A stretch of DNA of 64,000 nucleotides from Opisthocomus hoazin (lineage: Eukaryota > Chordata > Aves > Opisthocomiformes > Opisthocomidae). The stretch lies in contig NC_134454.1 of assembly GCF_030867145.1 (NCBI RefSeq), forward strand, positions 72,336,308-72,400,307, given 5' to 3'. The translations under genes were made by a program, and so were the position numbers. Each line of letters starts with the position of its first letter. Position 1 is the first letter of the stretch. A model generated the notes under the pieces. It had not been told where the DNA came from, did not search any database, and worked only from the letters and a program-made list of their open reading frames with translations. Shown here in pieces: positions 14,214-26,439 of this stretch.

Positions 14214-16721
14214 ATAGTGTTGTAGTATGGTATTGAAGGACTAGATTTTGACTGTGCAGAAATTTACATATCAGTCCCTCTTCAGTATCTGAGTTTGTCT
14301 TATCTTTACAGGACTGCCTAGATGGAAAAGGCAGCTTTACAGGTAGAAGTGTTTGGGGGAACACGAAAGTTTGGCGTTTTTTGTATGATCATCTATAACA
14401 GAGTAAGGGAGAGTGTGAATTTCGAACCATTACAGTCCTATGCCACTGCAGGTTCTTCCAATGCAGGCAGTGCTTTAGGATACAGGGCACATTTCTTTTC
14501 ATTTTTTTCTTTGCTTGTTTTCTGTGATCAAGAAGATCTATCACTGTGCTCTTCCAGCCTTACTTGTACATGTTCCTTCCTGGGGTTGCAAGTATCTTTA
14601 TTTAGGGAGGACTCCAGAGTTTTTCAGTATCAATAGCTTTTATAGTTTTCCTTTTATCTTCTGCTAAAAAAGAGTAATCCAGACTGGTTTGCTGAGAACT
14701 ACTTGGATTGTTATAACTTATTATATGTCTATTATATACAAGCCAGGTGGCATAGTGTTTAACAAAATATGAACCAAGTTGTGTCTCTGTCCTGCCACAA
14801 GACTGATGGATATGGAGGATCTTCCCCTGAGTCTCTACACCTGCAGTTATCTCCAAAAGAGAAAACAGCATACCAATCTCTACTAATAACTAGAATCATT
14901 GTTCTCAACCAGCATTTGCTGCGCATTTCTATCTCCCCTCAGTCTTCTAGTTTTGTTTTCAAATCATGGCCATATCCCGCAGTAAACCTTGCTTTGAAAA
15001 TTGCTTAGTTTAGTTTGAATGAGATCAGCTTGATGAAAATTGCTTCAGGTTTAGAATCATTTCTGTTAGTCACAGAAGCTTCAAGTTCCTATTGTAGCTG
15101 TAAGCACCTCATTAATTGTGGGTTTGCATTCTTTTAAGGCTGAACTAATTGCTTCCTACTTGCACTGTGAATTGTGATAGTATCGTAAAAAAAGAAAGAG
15201 AAGTATTGCTCTGGGCTCCAGGAGGCTTCATCATTAATGTAATCTAAGCCGGCTGAATTTGCCATCTTCCACATCAGTATTGATACCCCAGAACACTGCA
15301 GTCAGCTTGGATTGTTGTACTCCTATGTGAACGAAAGACCTCAGTAAGCTCTTAAGCAAGTGTGTAACATACATATGCTACAGCTGACCCACATCATGTA
15401 TTTCTGTGCCTTTTCCAACTTTCAGACTAACTAAAATCTAATGACCTCTAGTCCTTTTGAATGGAGAGGAAATCCGTTCTTTGTTGGAAATGATGCCCAC
15501 CTGAGTGTGAAGATAGCCTGAAATGGTGGCTCAGAGATGTGGCTTTTCCTAGCCTAGAGGATGCTTTTACTAACTTTCAGGCACAACCATTACACTTCAG
15601 TGTCACCATAATTGTTAAATGACTGTTTGTTTTGTTCCTAGACTGGCCTGGTAGTAAATTCTGGGTTGAAGAATTCAAAACTTTTTCACAGAGATATTTG
15701 TTTTTATAAAGGAGACTCACAAAATCATGGAAGGAGAAGGACAGGCTAGGAAAGAAAAAAATTTAAAAGGCCCCAAATGTAGTTTTCTCTTTCTTTTTAA
15801 AAAAAAAAAAAAAAAAACCTATATAAATTGTATTTGAATTTACTGATTATAAAAAGAAAACTGCATATCAAAGTACAATATCAGAATGGTGAAATTCCAA
15901 CTCGTGGACATAATCCAATCAATTTATCCAGGCTATGGTTGTCCCTTTGGTGCCTTCTTTCACAGCATGTCCTGGATGTTCACCCTCTGTTGGTTTTGTT
16001 CCCAAAGGTTCACATATCCTTCTTCTGTCAAAAGTAACTGGAGTTACATCCATCACGTAACCAAATACAGGTATCCCTTGCTGTTATCACAAAACCAACA
16101 TGTCTCTAATCACAGTCCAGGGGCAATAAGCCCATGTAAGAGGGCAGAGCCCAACCAAAATATTACCCTTGTGCTATAAGAAGTGGGTAGTTATTTCACC
16201 ATGTGGGTATTGCCCTAAGCAGCATGGCAGTTGTAGACCCCTGAATCTCTGCCGTAACCAAAGAATAACCATTCAGCGTAGCATCTGACAGTTTCTACTA
16301 AATGCATCTAACCTTCCTCTATTTTAACATTCAGACATCATAAGACAGTAATAGACAGTTCATTTCACTTGCGGTGCTGTTAATTCATACATAATATAGC
16401 TGTTAATTTGGGGAGCCAAAGCATCAGGCATGCTGGTATAGTGCACAGATCTCTTCATCTCCTTTGGTTACTTTGTGTGCCATCATCACTGAAGATTTTT
16501 TTCCAATTCCATGTTTCATAATGGGGAACAAGTGAGCTGAAGAGCTACAATGATTTCCATCTAAACTGCTCTCTTTTTGTCTGCACTACAAAAACTAGTA
16601 TCCCTTTGCCAACATTTGCTTAGACATTTTTCAATCATAAGAAAGGAAATTATAGGAGTAAGAATACAAAAATGGAGCAAAATCCTCTTTTTGCCATAAA
16701 GTGTGCATTGGAAATGAGTGA

Positions 16722-16762
16722 GTTTCCTACTGTTCAGAACATACATGTGAACAGTAGGAGAC
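16722..16762. repeat. 15-bp hairpin-forming inverted repeat
   Basis: GTTTCCTACTGTTCA at 16722-16736 pairs with TGAACAGTAGGAGAC at 16748-16762 across an 11-base loop. Fourteen of fifteen positions pair by Watson-Crick rules, and the remaining T-G pair would be a G-U wobble in a plus-strand transcript. The stem is too short for a standard microRNA precursor, and flanking bases do not extend it. It may be a remnant of a palindromic repeat or a binding site. Confidence 0.6.
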
Positions 16763-18870
16763 AATGAATGCTCTAAGGACTGTCTCCTGCCTGTCTCTCT
16801 TGACACAGTAGAGCAATCAGAAGAGAGACGGCTGTTTGCCTTTTCAAAAAAAAAAAAAAAAGTATTTCTTGAGAGCCTGTGGCAGAGTTCTTTATTTCCA
16901 TCACTCCTATGAAGCTTCACAACATCATCGGACTTGTAAAGTTATATACAGCTATCCTTTCCTCTGTGCTTTCTGGTCCTGGGATCTTCCCTGCAATACA
17001 TAAGATTCCCAAAGCTGAAGTCTTTAACAATGTCATTACTTACACAAAGTAGTATACAAGAAGTTCTGTCAGTTCTCTCACATTTGGAAAAAAAAAAAGG
17101 TTTTTAGTTGTAGGTTTGTTTTTTTTTAAACTACACACTGTATTTGCTAATAGGAGTTTTCTGAAGAGCAAAACAAAGGGGAAGGGAACAACATGTGTGG
17201 GTAGGTATACAGGAGAGAACACTGGTACAACCTGCTCGCAACAGAATATGTACGGTTCTCTGTTTATGTTGACACAACTCAAGAACTTAGATATGCAAGA
17301 TACCAAGTCTGGAGTGCATTTATGTGAAGTTTAATCCAGCATACAATTAATATTTAATGTAATCCAACTCCAAATATTTAGAAACCATGAGTCTAATTGT
17401 CTTGAGACTTGACTTACCATTAAAAATCACTAGTTTTTTGATTGATTCAGTCACTTTCTTTGTGTTCACCTTCTGGTTTCTAAATCATTAGGCAACGTCC
17501 ACACCACATGTTTGTTTGTTTTGGTCTTTTCTACAGGTGTAAGTAACAGAAACTGGAAGATTTTATGACTGTTTGCTCAGCTGATCAACCGTCTGAATGA
17601 TAAATACTCAGGAAATTGTATAAAGCAGCTGGAGGTTTAAGAAAGAACTTTGAATCTTGTAAGACATGATATCACTGTAAGAGGAATGAAACACCACCCC
17701 TAAAGTTCATAAAACTTCCATTCACTTAAGTGCTGCATTTTATTGTCCTGACAGCATTTTAAATTGACAAAATTTGTCTGATAGTCCTTTGATAATCAAA
17801 TCATGGTAAACATGCTAGTCTTCAAGACAAAGCTAGCACATTCTGCAGAGAGGTTGAAAAGAGCTCCAGCGACATAACAGGGTCAGGGTGAATCTAATAC
17901 AAAAAGCAGATTCTCCAGCCCATGGCTCATGTCATTCTGCAGACTTCGTCTACGCCACCACTGAGGTACTGTCCCTCATACACAGTCACTGAAGCTTTGA
18001 GTGAAATTCCATTTCAGACAAAGGAACGTCGCAAGACCAACCTGGCTTTGGCCTTCTGCAAGGGTTAAATGTAGCACCTTGAACAAATGTCCCAGAGGAT
18101 AAATTCCTCCTTAAAAAAATTAGCCAGATAAGATAAGACAGACAGGAAGTCAGTTTTCAGGATTAAAAAAAAAACAGAGGAACCAAAGAAACCAAAGGAA
18201 AAAAAATCTCCAAATTTATTCAAACACAGAAATTCCTTTTGTCTCACAGCTTGATTCTTTACTAAGATAACCCGTCATAATTTTATCTTTACACAAGTTC
18301 TTCATGGTGATTTCTGTAATGAAGTCAATGGTTTTTTCAAAAAAAAAAGGGGGTGAGGGAAGAGAAGGATCATTTACACTAACAAAATTTGAATCTTTCA
18401 AAAATCCTTCTACAGTGCACAAGTGAAAGCAGAAGATAGGAAAGGTATACATTTTCTAAAAGGGATGGTTGGTCATTTCTCACAAATATGTTTGGTTTTC
18501 TTTAACTCACCTTGGACTCGGGAAGAAAAAAGCATAACCCAGGTTCCCTGATTCTCAGATCTGACCGCCTTCAGAAATGGTTTCAAAGGGCTTTAGTAAA
18601 AGAAAAATGAAGAAAAAGGGGTCAAAAGTTCTCCTCTGAGCCTAAACATCTTGTTGGGTCACAGCAGGTGAGGGTAATTTCTGTAGCAAACAGAAGAGAA
18701 ACAAATTCAATAACTGGCAGTACGTGCAACCACATCTGATTCACCAATAAAATGGTTCTTTATAAGGGGGTTAACTGGGAAAAGCAAGCGGGAGGAAGGT
18801 GGGGTGAGGTCTGAGTTCCTGCTTCTGAACCATGCAGCTCCTGTTCTCCATCATGCACTCTAATACGAGG

Positions 18871-18960
18871 GAATATTTAAATTTTCTTGCAATCTTATGC
18901 ATATTCATACTTTCATGCTGATAACTATTCATTGGCATATTCAACCCTAATTATGAGGTC
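18871..18960. promoter_or_regulatory. Candidate cis element with POU and homeodomain motifs
   Basis: An AT-rich stretch contains TTATGCATATTCAT (18895-18908, similar to POU-factor octamer/MORE sites), a second GGCATATTC at about 18934-18942 and a TAATTA homeodomain core (18948-18953). Motif density is above the neighbouring sequence, but AT-rich DNA gives such motifs by chance. It lies about 22 kb beyond the ISL1 stop codon. This is inference only. Confidence 0.25.
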
Positions 18961-19489
18961 ACTGCCACTTTAAAAAGATTTTCCAGTCCCCAGCCCAGGT
19001 GCATTTTCCCTTAAATATTCTATCGAATTATTTGCTTGTAAACAATCTGTATACAAAAATAAATGCAGAGATTGAATGCTCAATTGCAAAAATGCAGGTG
19101 CAGAAGAAAGCCCACCCATCAAGATGCAGTTTTCATTATGTTTTAGTAGCCTGAAGCATCCAGTTTGAACTCATATTCACTCACGCTGTTGTAATTCTGG
19201 TTGTCCCTTGGTACTGAAGTGACTAAGGCGTCTAAATCACATGAAAATTAAATCTCTTACAAGTCATTTTAACATTCTTTTTACCTATCTTTTTCAATAA
19301 TGTTAGTTTAAGCAAGGCTGAACAAAAGGAATTCATTTTCTCCACCAGATTCAGACACATAATTAGGTGGAAATGTCAACTGAACTAAAATCTGATGTCA
19401 TGGTTTGTACGGCTAACACAGCTTACATGATTCATATTTTTGCAAAAACATGGAAAAGAAGACTAGACACGTAGTACCTCTAATACCTG

Positions 19490-20130
19490 GGAGACAGCAT
19501 CTTGCCCTGGAGCCATGGTAGGCTTGGCAGCAGTGAAGGCCAGCAGCAACTTGTAGTGCATCAGCAAGAGAATCACCAGACCAAGGGACATGATCATTCC
19601 ACCCCAAGCAGCATTTGTTTGGCCACACCTGGAAGAGCGTCCAGCCTTCATCCCCAAATTCGGGAGGGACATTGAAAAAATGGAGAGGGTCCAGTGGAGG
19701 GCCACTAAGACACTTATAGAACGGGAGAACTTGACATATGAAGAAATGTTGGTGGAATTTAACTTGCTCAACCTAGAGGACAGAAGGATCAGGGGGAACC
19801 TAATCATACTCCACCAATACATTCAATATATTTATGGAGAAAATGGAGGTACTCGCTTTACAAGGGAGCAGAGTGACAAAAGACAACAGGAACAAGTTAC
19901 TTCTGCAGAAATTCTCTCTGGATGTAAAAAAAATATTCCTCACTCTGAGAATAATTAAACATTGGAGTAGGCTGCCCAAAGAAGTAGTGGAAACTCCCTT
20001 GCCAGAAGTATTGACCATATGGTTTAATGGGGCCCTGGAAAGCCTAATCTAAAGCTCTGCTTTCAACAGAAGGTTGGACGAGATGAAGTCCAGAGGTCAC
20101 TTCCAACATTTGGTGACTTTTGAATGATTC
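19490..20130 (+). mobile_element. Old CR1 3' fragment
   Basis: A degraded CR1 copy covers the C-terminal pol region and 3' UTR. Conceptual translation gives RVQWRATKTL, NLLNLEDRRIRGNLI and, after a frameshift, IKHWSRLPKEVVETPLPE. These parallel the [21 protein letters not shown] and [17 protein letters not shown] blocks of the younger CR1 at 12345-14213. The frame shifts between about 19834 and 19958. Its 3' end (AAGGTTGGACGAGATGA, CACTTCCAACATTTG) has lost the clean ATTCTGTG tail. The 5' limit is uncertain, because CR1-like but badly degraded sequence may begin near 19460. Confidence 0.85.
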
Positions 20131-20544
20131 GGTTTTTCTTTTCGTTGGTATTCTTGCTCCACTTCTGAAGATCTTATATTTTTCCTAAAATTTCTCTTAC
20201 TTTCTAAAATCAAGAAAGTATTTAAAGTACAAGAGAAAGAAAATGTGTGTGGTGTTTTGACGCTCAGTCCCTCTGCTGGATTTGCAAGAGCATGAAAGGG
20301 ATATGTGAAAGAAAAATGAGAATGTGCTCTTTATCTGACTCAACTGTTCGTGTAATTTCCACAGGAAAGACATATAATGAGGCTTTGAATTTAAGCTACA
20401 CTGCCTCTGGGTTCCCCCCTCCAGTTATCAGACTGCAACTTGAGTCACATTACACTTATACAAGAGTGGGATTACATTCCCCTAATGGGGCAGGATTAAG
20501 CCAAAGGAGGTGGAACAGCTTTCAAAGGAGCAACTTCAACACAG

Positions 20545-20620
20545 GGGGCCAAGTTCTACTCTCTATTACACACACGTGACTGTCACAGTGATTTCAGTGG
20601 GGATACTCAGGTGTAACCAG
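20545..20620. repeat. Ancient amniote dispersed-repeat relic
   Basis: GGGGCCAAGTTCTACTCTC, a ATTACAC-type block, GTGATTTCAGTGGGGAT and AGGTGTAACCAG fall in the order of a widespread, very old sauropsid repeat. That repeat has the form GGCCAAATTCTG, TTACAC, GAAGTCAATGGAG, GGTGTAAC, and is usually classed with degraded CR1/L3-like material. Shorter hints of the same family occur near 27190-27245 and 34160-34175. The assignment is from memory of the consensus. Confidence 0.4.
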
Positions 20621-23600
20621 CGGTATAGTGCCTGTGTGACATGGAGCAGATGTGGAAAATCGCAAGTGCAGACTAACCATGAGCATCTCATTTTTAAATA
20701 GCCACTTTATTGCAGTGGTAAGCAACCGAGCTTTAAGTGGGACCGTGATCTACTGCACTGCATTCAGGATTAAATTTTTTTCCCATACTGGATTCACTTT
20801 CATCCTCTTGCAACAGCTACAAAATACAGCAAACCTACGCTAAGAGTCACTGAAAAGTGAGGGTGAGATTCCGGAAGGTGAGATTCTCTTCTCAGAGAGC
20901 GTACAATGTCTCTACTTGTTAAAGCGTTTGTCTCACCTCCGTCATTACAGCACCTGCAGTGTCACACCGTGTTCAGAGTTGCTTTATGTGCTTCTATTTA
21001 TTTAAATTCTTGCAGTTTTAAAACTCAATGTGTCACTTTTTTCTGCCTTGGAGAATTTTTTTCTTATCTGTGCATTTCCGTTTTTGTATAAGTTAGCAAG
21101 TGTAATAAAACTGTAATGAAGATCTTTTTCTAAAGTTTTGTATAAGTAAAGCAGATTTCAACATGACTCACAATATGGAGTCATTTGGAATAGACCAGAC
21201 AGACTTTGCAGTAAATTTCTTCAATATCTGTACAAGAATGTAAGTTCAACAATATCAATTCACACCAGCAATTAGCCAGAGTGCTAATAAATTGTATCAT
21301 GAGTGGCTGAAGTACAGCCACGTGGAAAGTTAGGGAAAAATAACAGTAGAAAAGCAAAGAGCTAGCTGGAACACTTCTGTCCAAGCTATCTGCTGTCTAG
21401 GATCATCTCATCTGATCTGAAAGATACCATCATATGCAGAGGCTCTCAGTATATTGTTCACGTTACGTGACCATACGAGCAACACTGACAGAATGAATCA
21501 CGCGACGGGCGGTGCAGCTGCCTTTCACCCAAGAGCGGGGAGCTACAGCTGTGCTGCCAGGAGCCCCCCAACCCCCAGGGAGAGCACACACTGAGAGCTC
21601 ACTCGTGGCAGTGCTGCCAACCACGGTGTCACTGAAATAAAAGAGAGGAAGGGAAGGGGAAGAGGAAGGAGAAGGAGAAGGTGAATTAATCTAGCAGTAA
21701 AGCAGGGATTTGCTCTAAATGAAAAAAGTAAATGCAGGTAACCCACGTAAACTTGTTTTAAAGCTATTGTACACTACAGAAATTATAGTCATTACTTTCC
21801 CATTATTTTTATTTTTCCCAAGAAACATTCCTGTAGCTCTTTAATGAAGTAATTTCACTACCACCTTTTGTGAACTGGCTGCCTCTACATCCTCAGCCTG
21901 GTGCTACAGATTGGGAAGGTGAGAGTGGAATCCAAAGCCAGGAATAAAGATACACCAATGACATGTGTCTTAAAGTTATTGCATTAAGCTATACTCAAGC
22001 CATACTTGGACCATATTCTTACATAGTTAGAAGCCAGAAAAGAGTAGCCTCAGGTAACACTGCCATTTTACAATTTCCATGAGCCTCCAGAGGCAAGCTT
22101 CATCTCTCATTGCGCATCAGCCACCCGAGAGTTGCATATCTTACTAAAACCATCCAGCAGGAGTTAAGGGAGGCCAAAACCATAATATTAGGAGATGACA
22201 AGAGAAGCATCCTAGGTTTATGTTGAAGTGAGGTGGTATCTTTTGAGAGGGATCAGTCTGGGACCTAGAATCTGTCCAGTGCAGACTAACTTACATCATG
22301 AAGTGCAGGATAAATATTTTAACCAAAAAAGAGACAGCCTCTTCACCGTATTTTACAGAACACAAGAGGAACCATGGAGCTTCTTAAACAAAATCAGAAA
22401 TACTAAGCTGCCTCCCTGCCAGGCTGTCATACAGTTGGTGCCAGACACTCCTGAATTTCTCATTTGCTGCAGCCATCTGAAACTACTTCTTCAGTAGCAT
22501 ATGGAGAAAGCATCACATCATTTCTCTGTAGCGTATGATGAATTCATATTCTGATTTTCATACAAAAAAGCCAGAACACACTAAGTAACAGCAGAAAACT
22601 AATACTGAAAAGCCAGTCTATTTGATAAAAATAGAACAAGAAGCGTGGAAGAGAAATATTAACTGATCATCTCTCTAGGGGAACCTGACAATGCATTCAC
22701 AAATAATGTATTCATTAAAAGGCAGAGAAAAATCATTGAGAAACTAATTTTGCAAATAATGTTTGAATAGTACTCATCTTAACCCAGCTTCACACAGCTG
22801 TCACTAAAATTTATCATACCTGACTGCCCTTTACCATTGTGATTAACGCTAATAAAAAAATCCTGTGGTGTTTTATAACGTCGTCAAAAAAAAAAGAAAA
22901 GCCTGCACAGGGCAAGTGGGTGAATAAAAATTTGAAACACTGACTTAGAGTCATAAATAATGCTGATTAATAAACTGTGGTCCCTGTGATATACCTTTAA
23001 TTACTCTTCCCACTGTTCCATTCACTTGGCACTTGATTGTGCATGGCTGAAATTACTGGTATTGTACCATAGGTAGACAAAGAGACACACTCAGGTCTTC
23101 TTAGGAAATACTGAATAAAACAATCTCAGTGATATTCATAATGTATAATAATGCAATTAATTAGAATGCAACCAATGTCTTGATAGATTTAAAATCAAAA
23201 AAGACATACATGTTTTCCTCACACTTTTCTTTGAAACCTTTTTTATCCATGCCAAGTCCAAGCATTCTCCAGAAATTTTCTAAGAAATGTATAACTTCAT
23301 CCAAAGCATTACTTAGGAGAACTGCCTAAGACATCTTCTGATTAGGATGGGGCAATATTCTTCTTCTCATAAGAGGACAAGAAAAAGTATAAACTCCAGG
23401 TTTATGAAGGAGTCCAAGAATGAGAGGGCTTGAAAAGTAAAATATTTAGCAATGAAGAAGAACAAAAAGGACTTATGGAGATAGCACTTCTACCACCCGT
23501 TTATGTTATACCTTTGAGAGAAATTCACTTTGGGGTGGTTCTGTTCTTCAGTATGTACTTACTTGGATGGCTGCTGTTACTCACTGGGACTGCATAGTAA

Positions 23601-25390
23601 GGGGCAGATATTAGTTTTGTTTTTGTATTACAATTGGATTTAAAGGTAACAAGCCTGTAATAATTCATCAAGAATACATGCCAATTAGGTCAGTCAGATA
23701 TTTGTTTTGTGATCATATTGGCTTAGAAGGTCTTTATTAAACTAAGGGTTTACAGAAGAGCAATAAAGGAAATGTTGTCTTCAGATGAGCCATTACATGA
23801 CACAAATATAAAGAAAGTTAAAAGACAGTATCTAAACTCTTAGTTGTAGAGATTTTACATTTTCTCCACATACCCACAAAACAATTCCAGAGGTGTCAAA
23901 GCCCAGCAGAGCAAAAATAGGAGAATTTCTTTTTTGAGACAACAAGGAGTAACTTGAGAGAATCATATCGAGACATAACACAGCCTGGGGTCATTTGAGG
24001 AAACTGTCTGTTTTATAGACATTTTATCAGGTAAAATGTTGTACTTAAAGGGTGTTGAATATGCCATCATCCCTCTTCTTTACTGCTTTGGTCCTGCTAC
24101 AGAAGATGTACTTCTTTAAGAAGGCTGACCAGCGGTTACAAAGTCATGGAGAGAATAATGTAAGTACTGAACCAGGTTAGTCAGAGAAATTTTGATCAAG
24201 AGATGATACAGGAGTGGAAGACATAAGGAATTCTGTCCCTGCTGCTAGGTTAGCTGCCCTCTCCCATTATCAAAACATTAAAAAGGACATGTGTGTCAGT
24301 ATCGCACCTCTGCTCAGCTTCTGCATGTAGACTGAGACCACGTCCACTTACAGCAGGAGCAAACCAGGATGACAAGAGATGCCATTATCCTGGTAACTGT
24401 GACAGCTATTAAAAAGAGATCTGTTCAAAAGGCCATGTTCAGTAACAAACAAGAACTCTCATAAATGCCACTGAACTGATCTTGGTATATCTGTAAATAG
24501 TCTGGGTGGTTTATAGTGGTAGCGGCCTCTTGTAAAGATTTTACTTGTTGAGTTCTCAATGCCCCTAATTCAATATATTTTTTTTTTCTCCAGGGGGAAT
24601 AGGAGGGAAAATGCAGTTTTCATTTGAAATTTTCTTTTGTCCTAATGTTACATTGCTGCAGTGTGTGAGTGTACATTGTTGTAGCTAGTGCAGAAAAAAT
24701 CCAGGCTAGAGGTAGCATTGTATGTACCACGACGGTGAGACCAGATTCCACATCCTGGATTTCATTCTTCTCTGAATTACTTTTGATCCAGTCATTGGCT
24801 TGACTTGGAGAAATATAGTTAACTTGTTTTGGCAACAAAATCCATCCATATTCTTTTATTTGCAGAATCCTATCAACTTATGCCATTTCAGTTCATAATT
24901 AAGTTCATACATTTGGACAAAATCCTGAATGATAAGAAGGAGGTGTTGCCCTTATCATGGTTTTTGAAATGCGGTTTCCTTAGGAATGACCTTCACTGAG
25001 TGTACACTCTGTGCATACAAAGAGCAGAGTCATTAATAAATTATATACAATGTAGGACTTGAAAAACACATACAAGCTAGACAAAGCTTTGTAGTTTGAA
25101 AGAGCTGCATAGAACTGTTAAAATATGATGTGACATGAATGAAAGGTGACTGACCATACAAGAAGTGTTTTTAGAAAATCCAGCACCGTTTGATTGGAAT
25201 TAAAAATCAAAGGGAGAAGTAGGTAAAATAATGTTACTTGCTGTTTCTACAAACTGCTAGAAATCAGAGTAACAAAGGTGTTCAGAGTCTGAGAAAGGGG
25301 AACTTGTAACAGATTTTGACCCCCAAATTCTTTTTGACTTTGAGATTTCAAACTAAAATATCAGGGATTATTAAATGAGAAAGATTCTTC

Positions 25391-25425
<35 letters not shown>

Positions 25426-25427
25426 TA
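25391..25427. repeat. AT/AC dinucleotide microsatellite
   Basis: About 13 tandem AT units are followed directly by five AC units. This is a compound simple repeat, likely length-polymorphic, with no gene nearby. Confidence 0.97.
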
Positions 25428-26295
25428 TAAGGAAATATTCAAATAATGATAAAGCTGATTGCTTATAATGTTACAATACTATCACTCATTTGAAATTATT
25501 CAGGCACATTTTACTACACTGAAATATTAAATTTAATTTTGAACAGAATGTTTAATCTCTGTTAACAGTTGTACAGCTTATTGACAACAGATAAACTGCG
25601 ATTATATTGGCTGAAAAAAAAGTAGATCCCAGTCTTTCAAGGAGGAGAACTTCAAGGAAATGCCAAGAACCATCACCTCCAGTGAAAGACAAGCGGGTGA
25701 TGTCAAGTACCATCACTTCTGTAAAAAAGAGTAAAAACTTTATTTTAGTAAAAAGGCTAAAGCCTACAAATAGCAAGAACTCAATCATCCTGACAGTGAG
25801 GTAAGTAGGTTGAAATCCCATGCCATGCAGTGAGACAAGGCAGAGTCCTGACCATGTTAAGAACTACAGCACCACACCAGATGAGGTCCTTCTATCCGAT
25901 CTCTCTCGGAAAAGCATAAGAAAACAAAATACAGAGTGATCCATCCCTGATAGATCCTTCTAGAGGCCAGAAATTTTCTGCATGAACTGTTTTTGCTCTT
26001 TTTGGAATCTATTTACCTCTCAGCACCTGTAACATCATGTGACAGTGAGCACAGCATAATTATTAATTATGTGTTGCCTGAAGAAATGCTATATGTGGTT
26101 TGCTATTGTACCTGCTGCCTGATAAACTGGAGTAGCTCCAGTGATAAATAGGCTTTTTATTCTTTATCTTTGACTTACCCTACATAATAATACGAGCCTA
26201 TCATTTTATGGTGGAAGAGCTCTCGCTGTCCACTACACGAATGTTTTAGAAACTATTGCCTTTGTTGAGGTAAATGTAGTTTCTCTCTACTGTTT

Positions 26296-26439
26296 CTGGA
26301 AACATTCAAGGTCAGGTTGGACAGGGCTCTGAGCAACCCAACCTAGATGAAGATGTCCCTGCTCATGGCAGGTGGGATGGACTAGATGACCTTTGAAGGT
26401 CCCTTCCAACCCAAACCATTCTGTGATTCTATGGTTCTA
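26296..26439 (+). mobile_element. CR1 3'-end fragment, about 144 bp
   Basis: This matches the terminal CR1 sequence: AAGGTCAGGTTGGACAGGGC, GCAACCCAACCTAG, GGATGGACTAGATGACCTTT and CCCTTCCAACCC, ending in ATTCTGTGATTCTATGGTTC. It is severely 5'-truncated and carries no coding sequence. It is noticeably closer to the CR1 consensus than the copy at 19490-20130. Confidence 0.95.

Larger units (their letters stand above)
14214..19489. other. Gene-free region between two CR1 copies
   Basis: No coding region is supported. All open frames are short and lack known motifs. It holds a 19-base A run at 15799-15817, an A run near 16846-16861, a 15-bp hairpin at 16722-16762 and a homeodomain/POU-motif cluster near 18870-18960. 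Nothing else stands out. Confidence 0.65.
20131..26295. other. Gene-free region
   Basis: No gene is recognisable. It contains an ancient repeat relic near 20545-20620, a purine-rich G/A tract at about 21641-21682 and an AT/AC microsatellite at 25391-25427. Opposing open frames at 25552-25821 (both strands) have no family resemblance I recognise. The rest is AT-rich unique-looking DNA. Confidence 0.6.

Noticed and set aside
25552..25821. Opposing 65- and 89-codon frames
   Set aside because: No recognised family, no splice context and lengths within chance expectation; an old repeat or conserved noncoding element is as likely.
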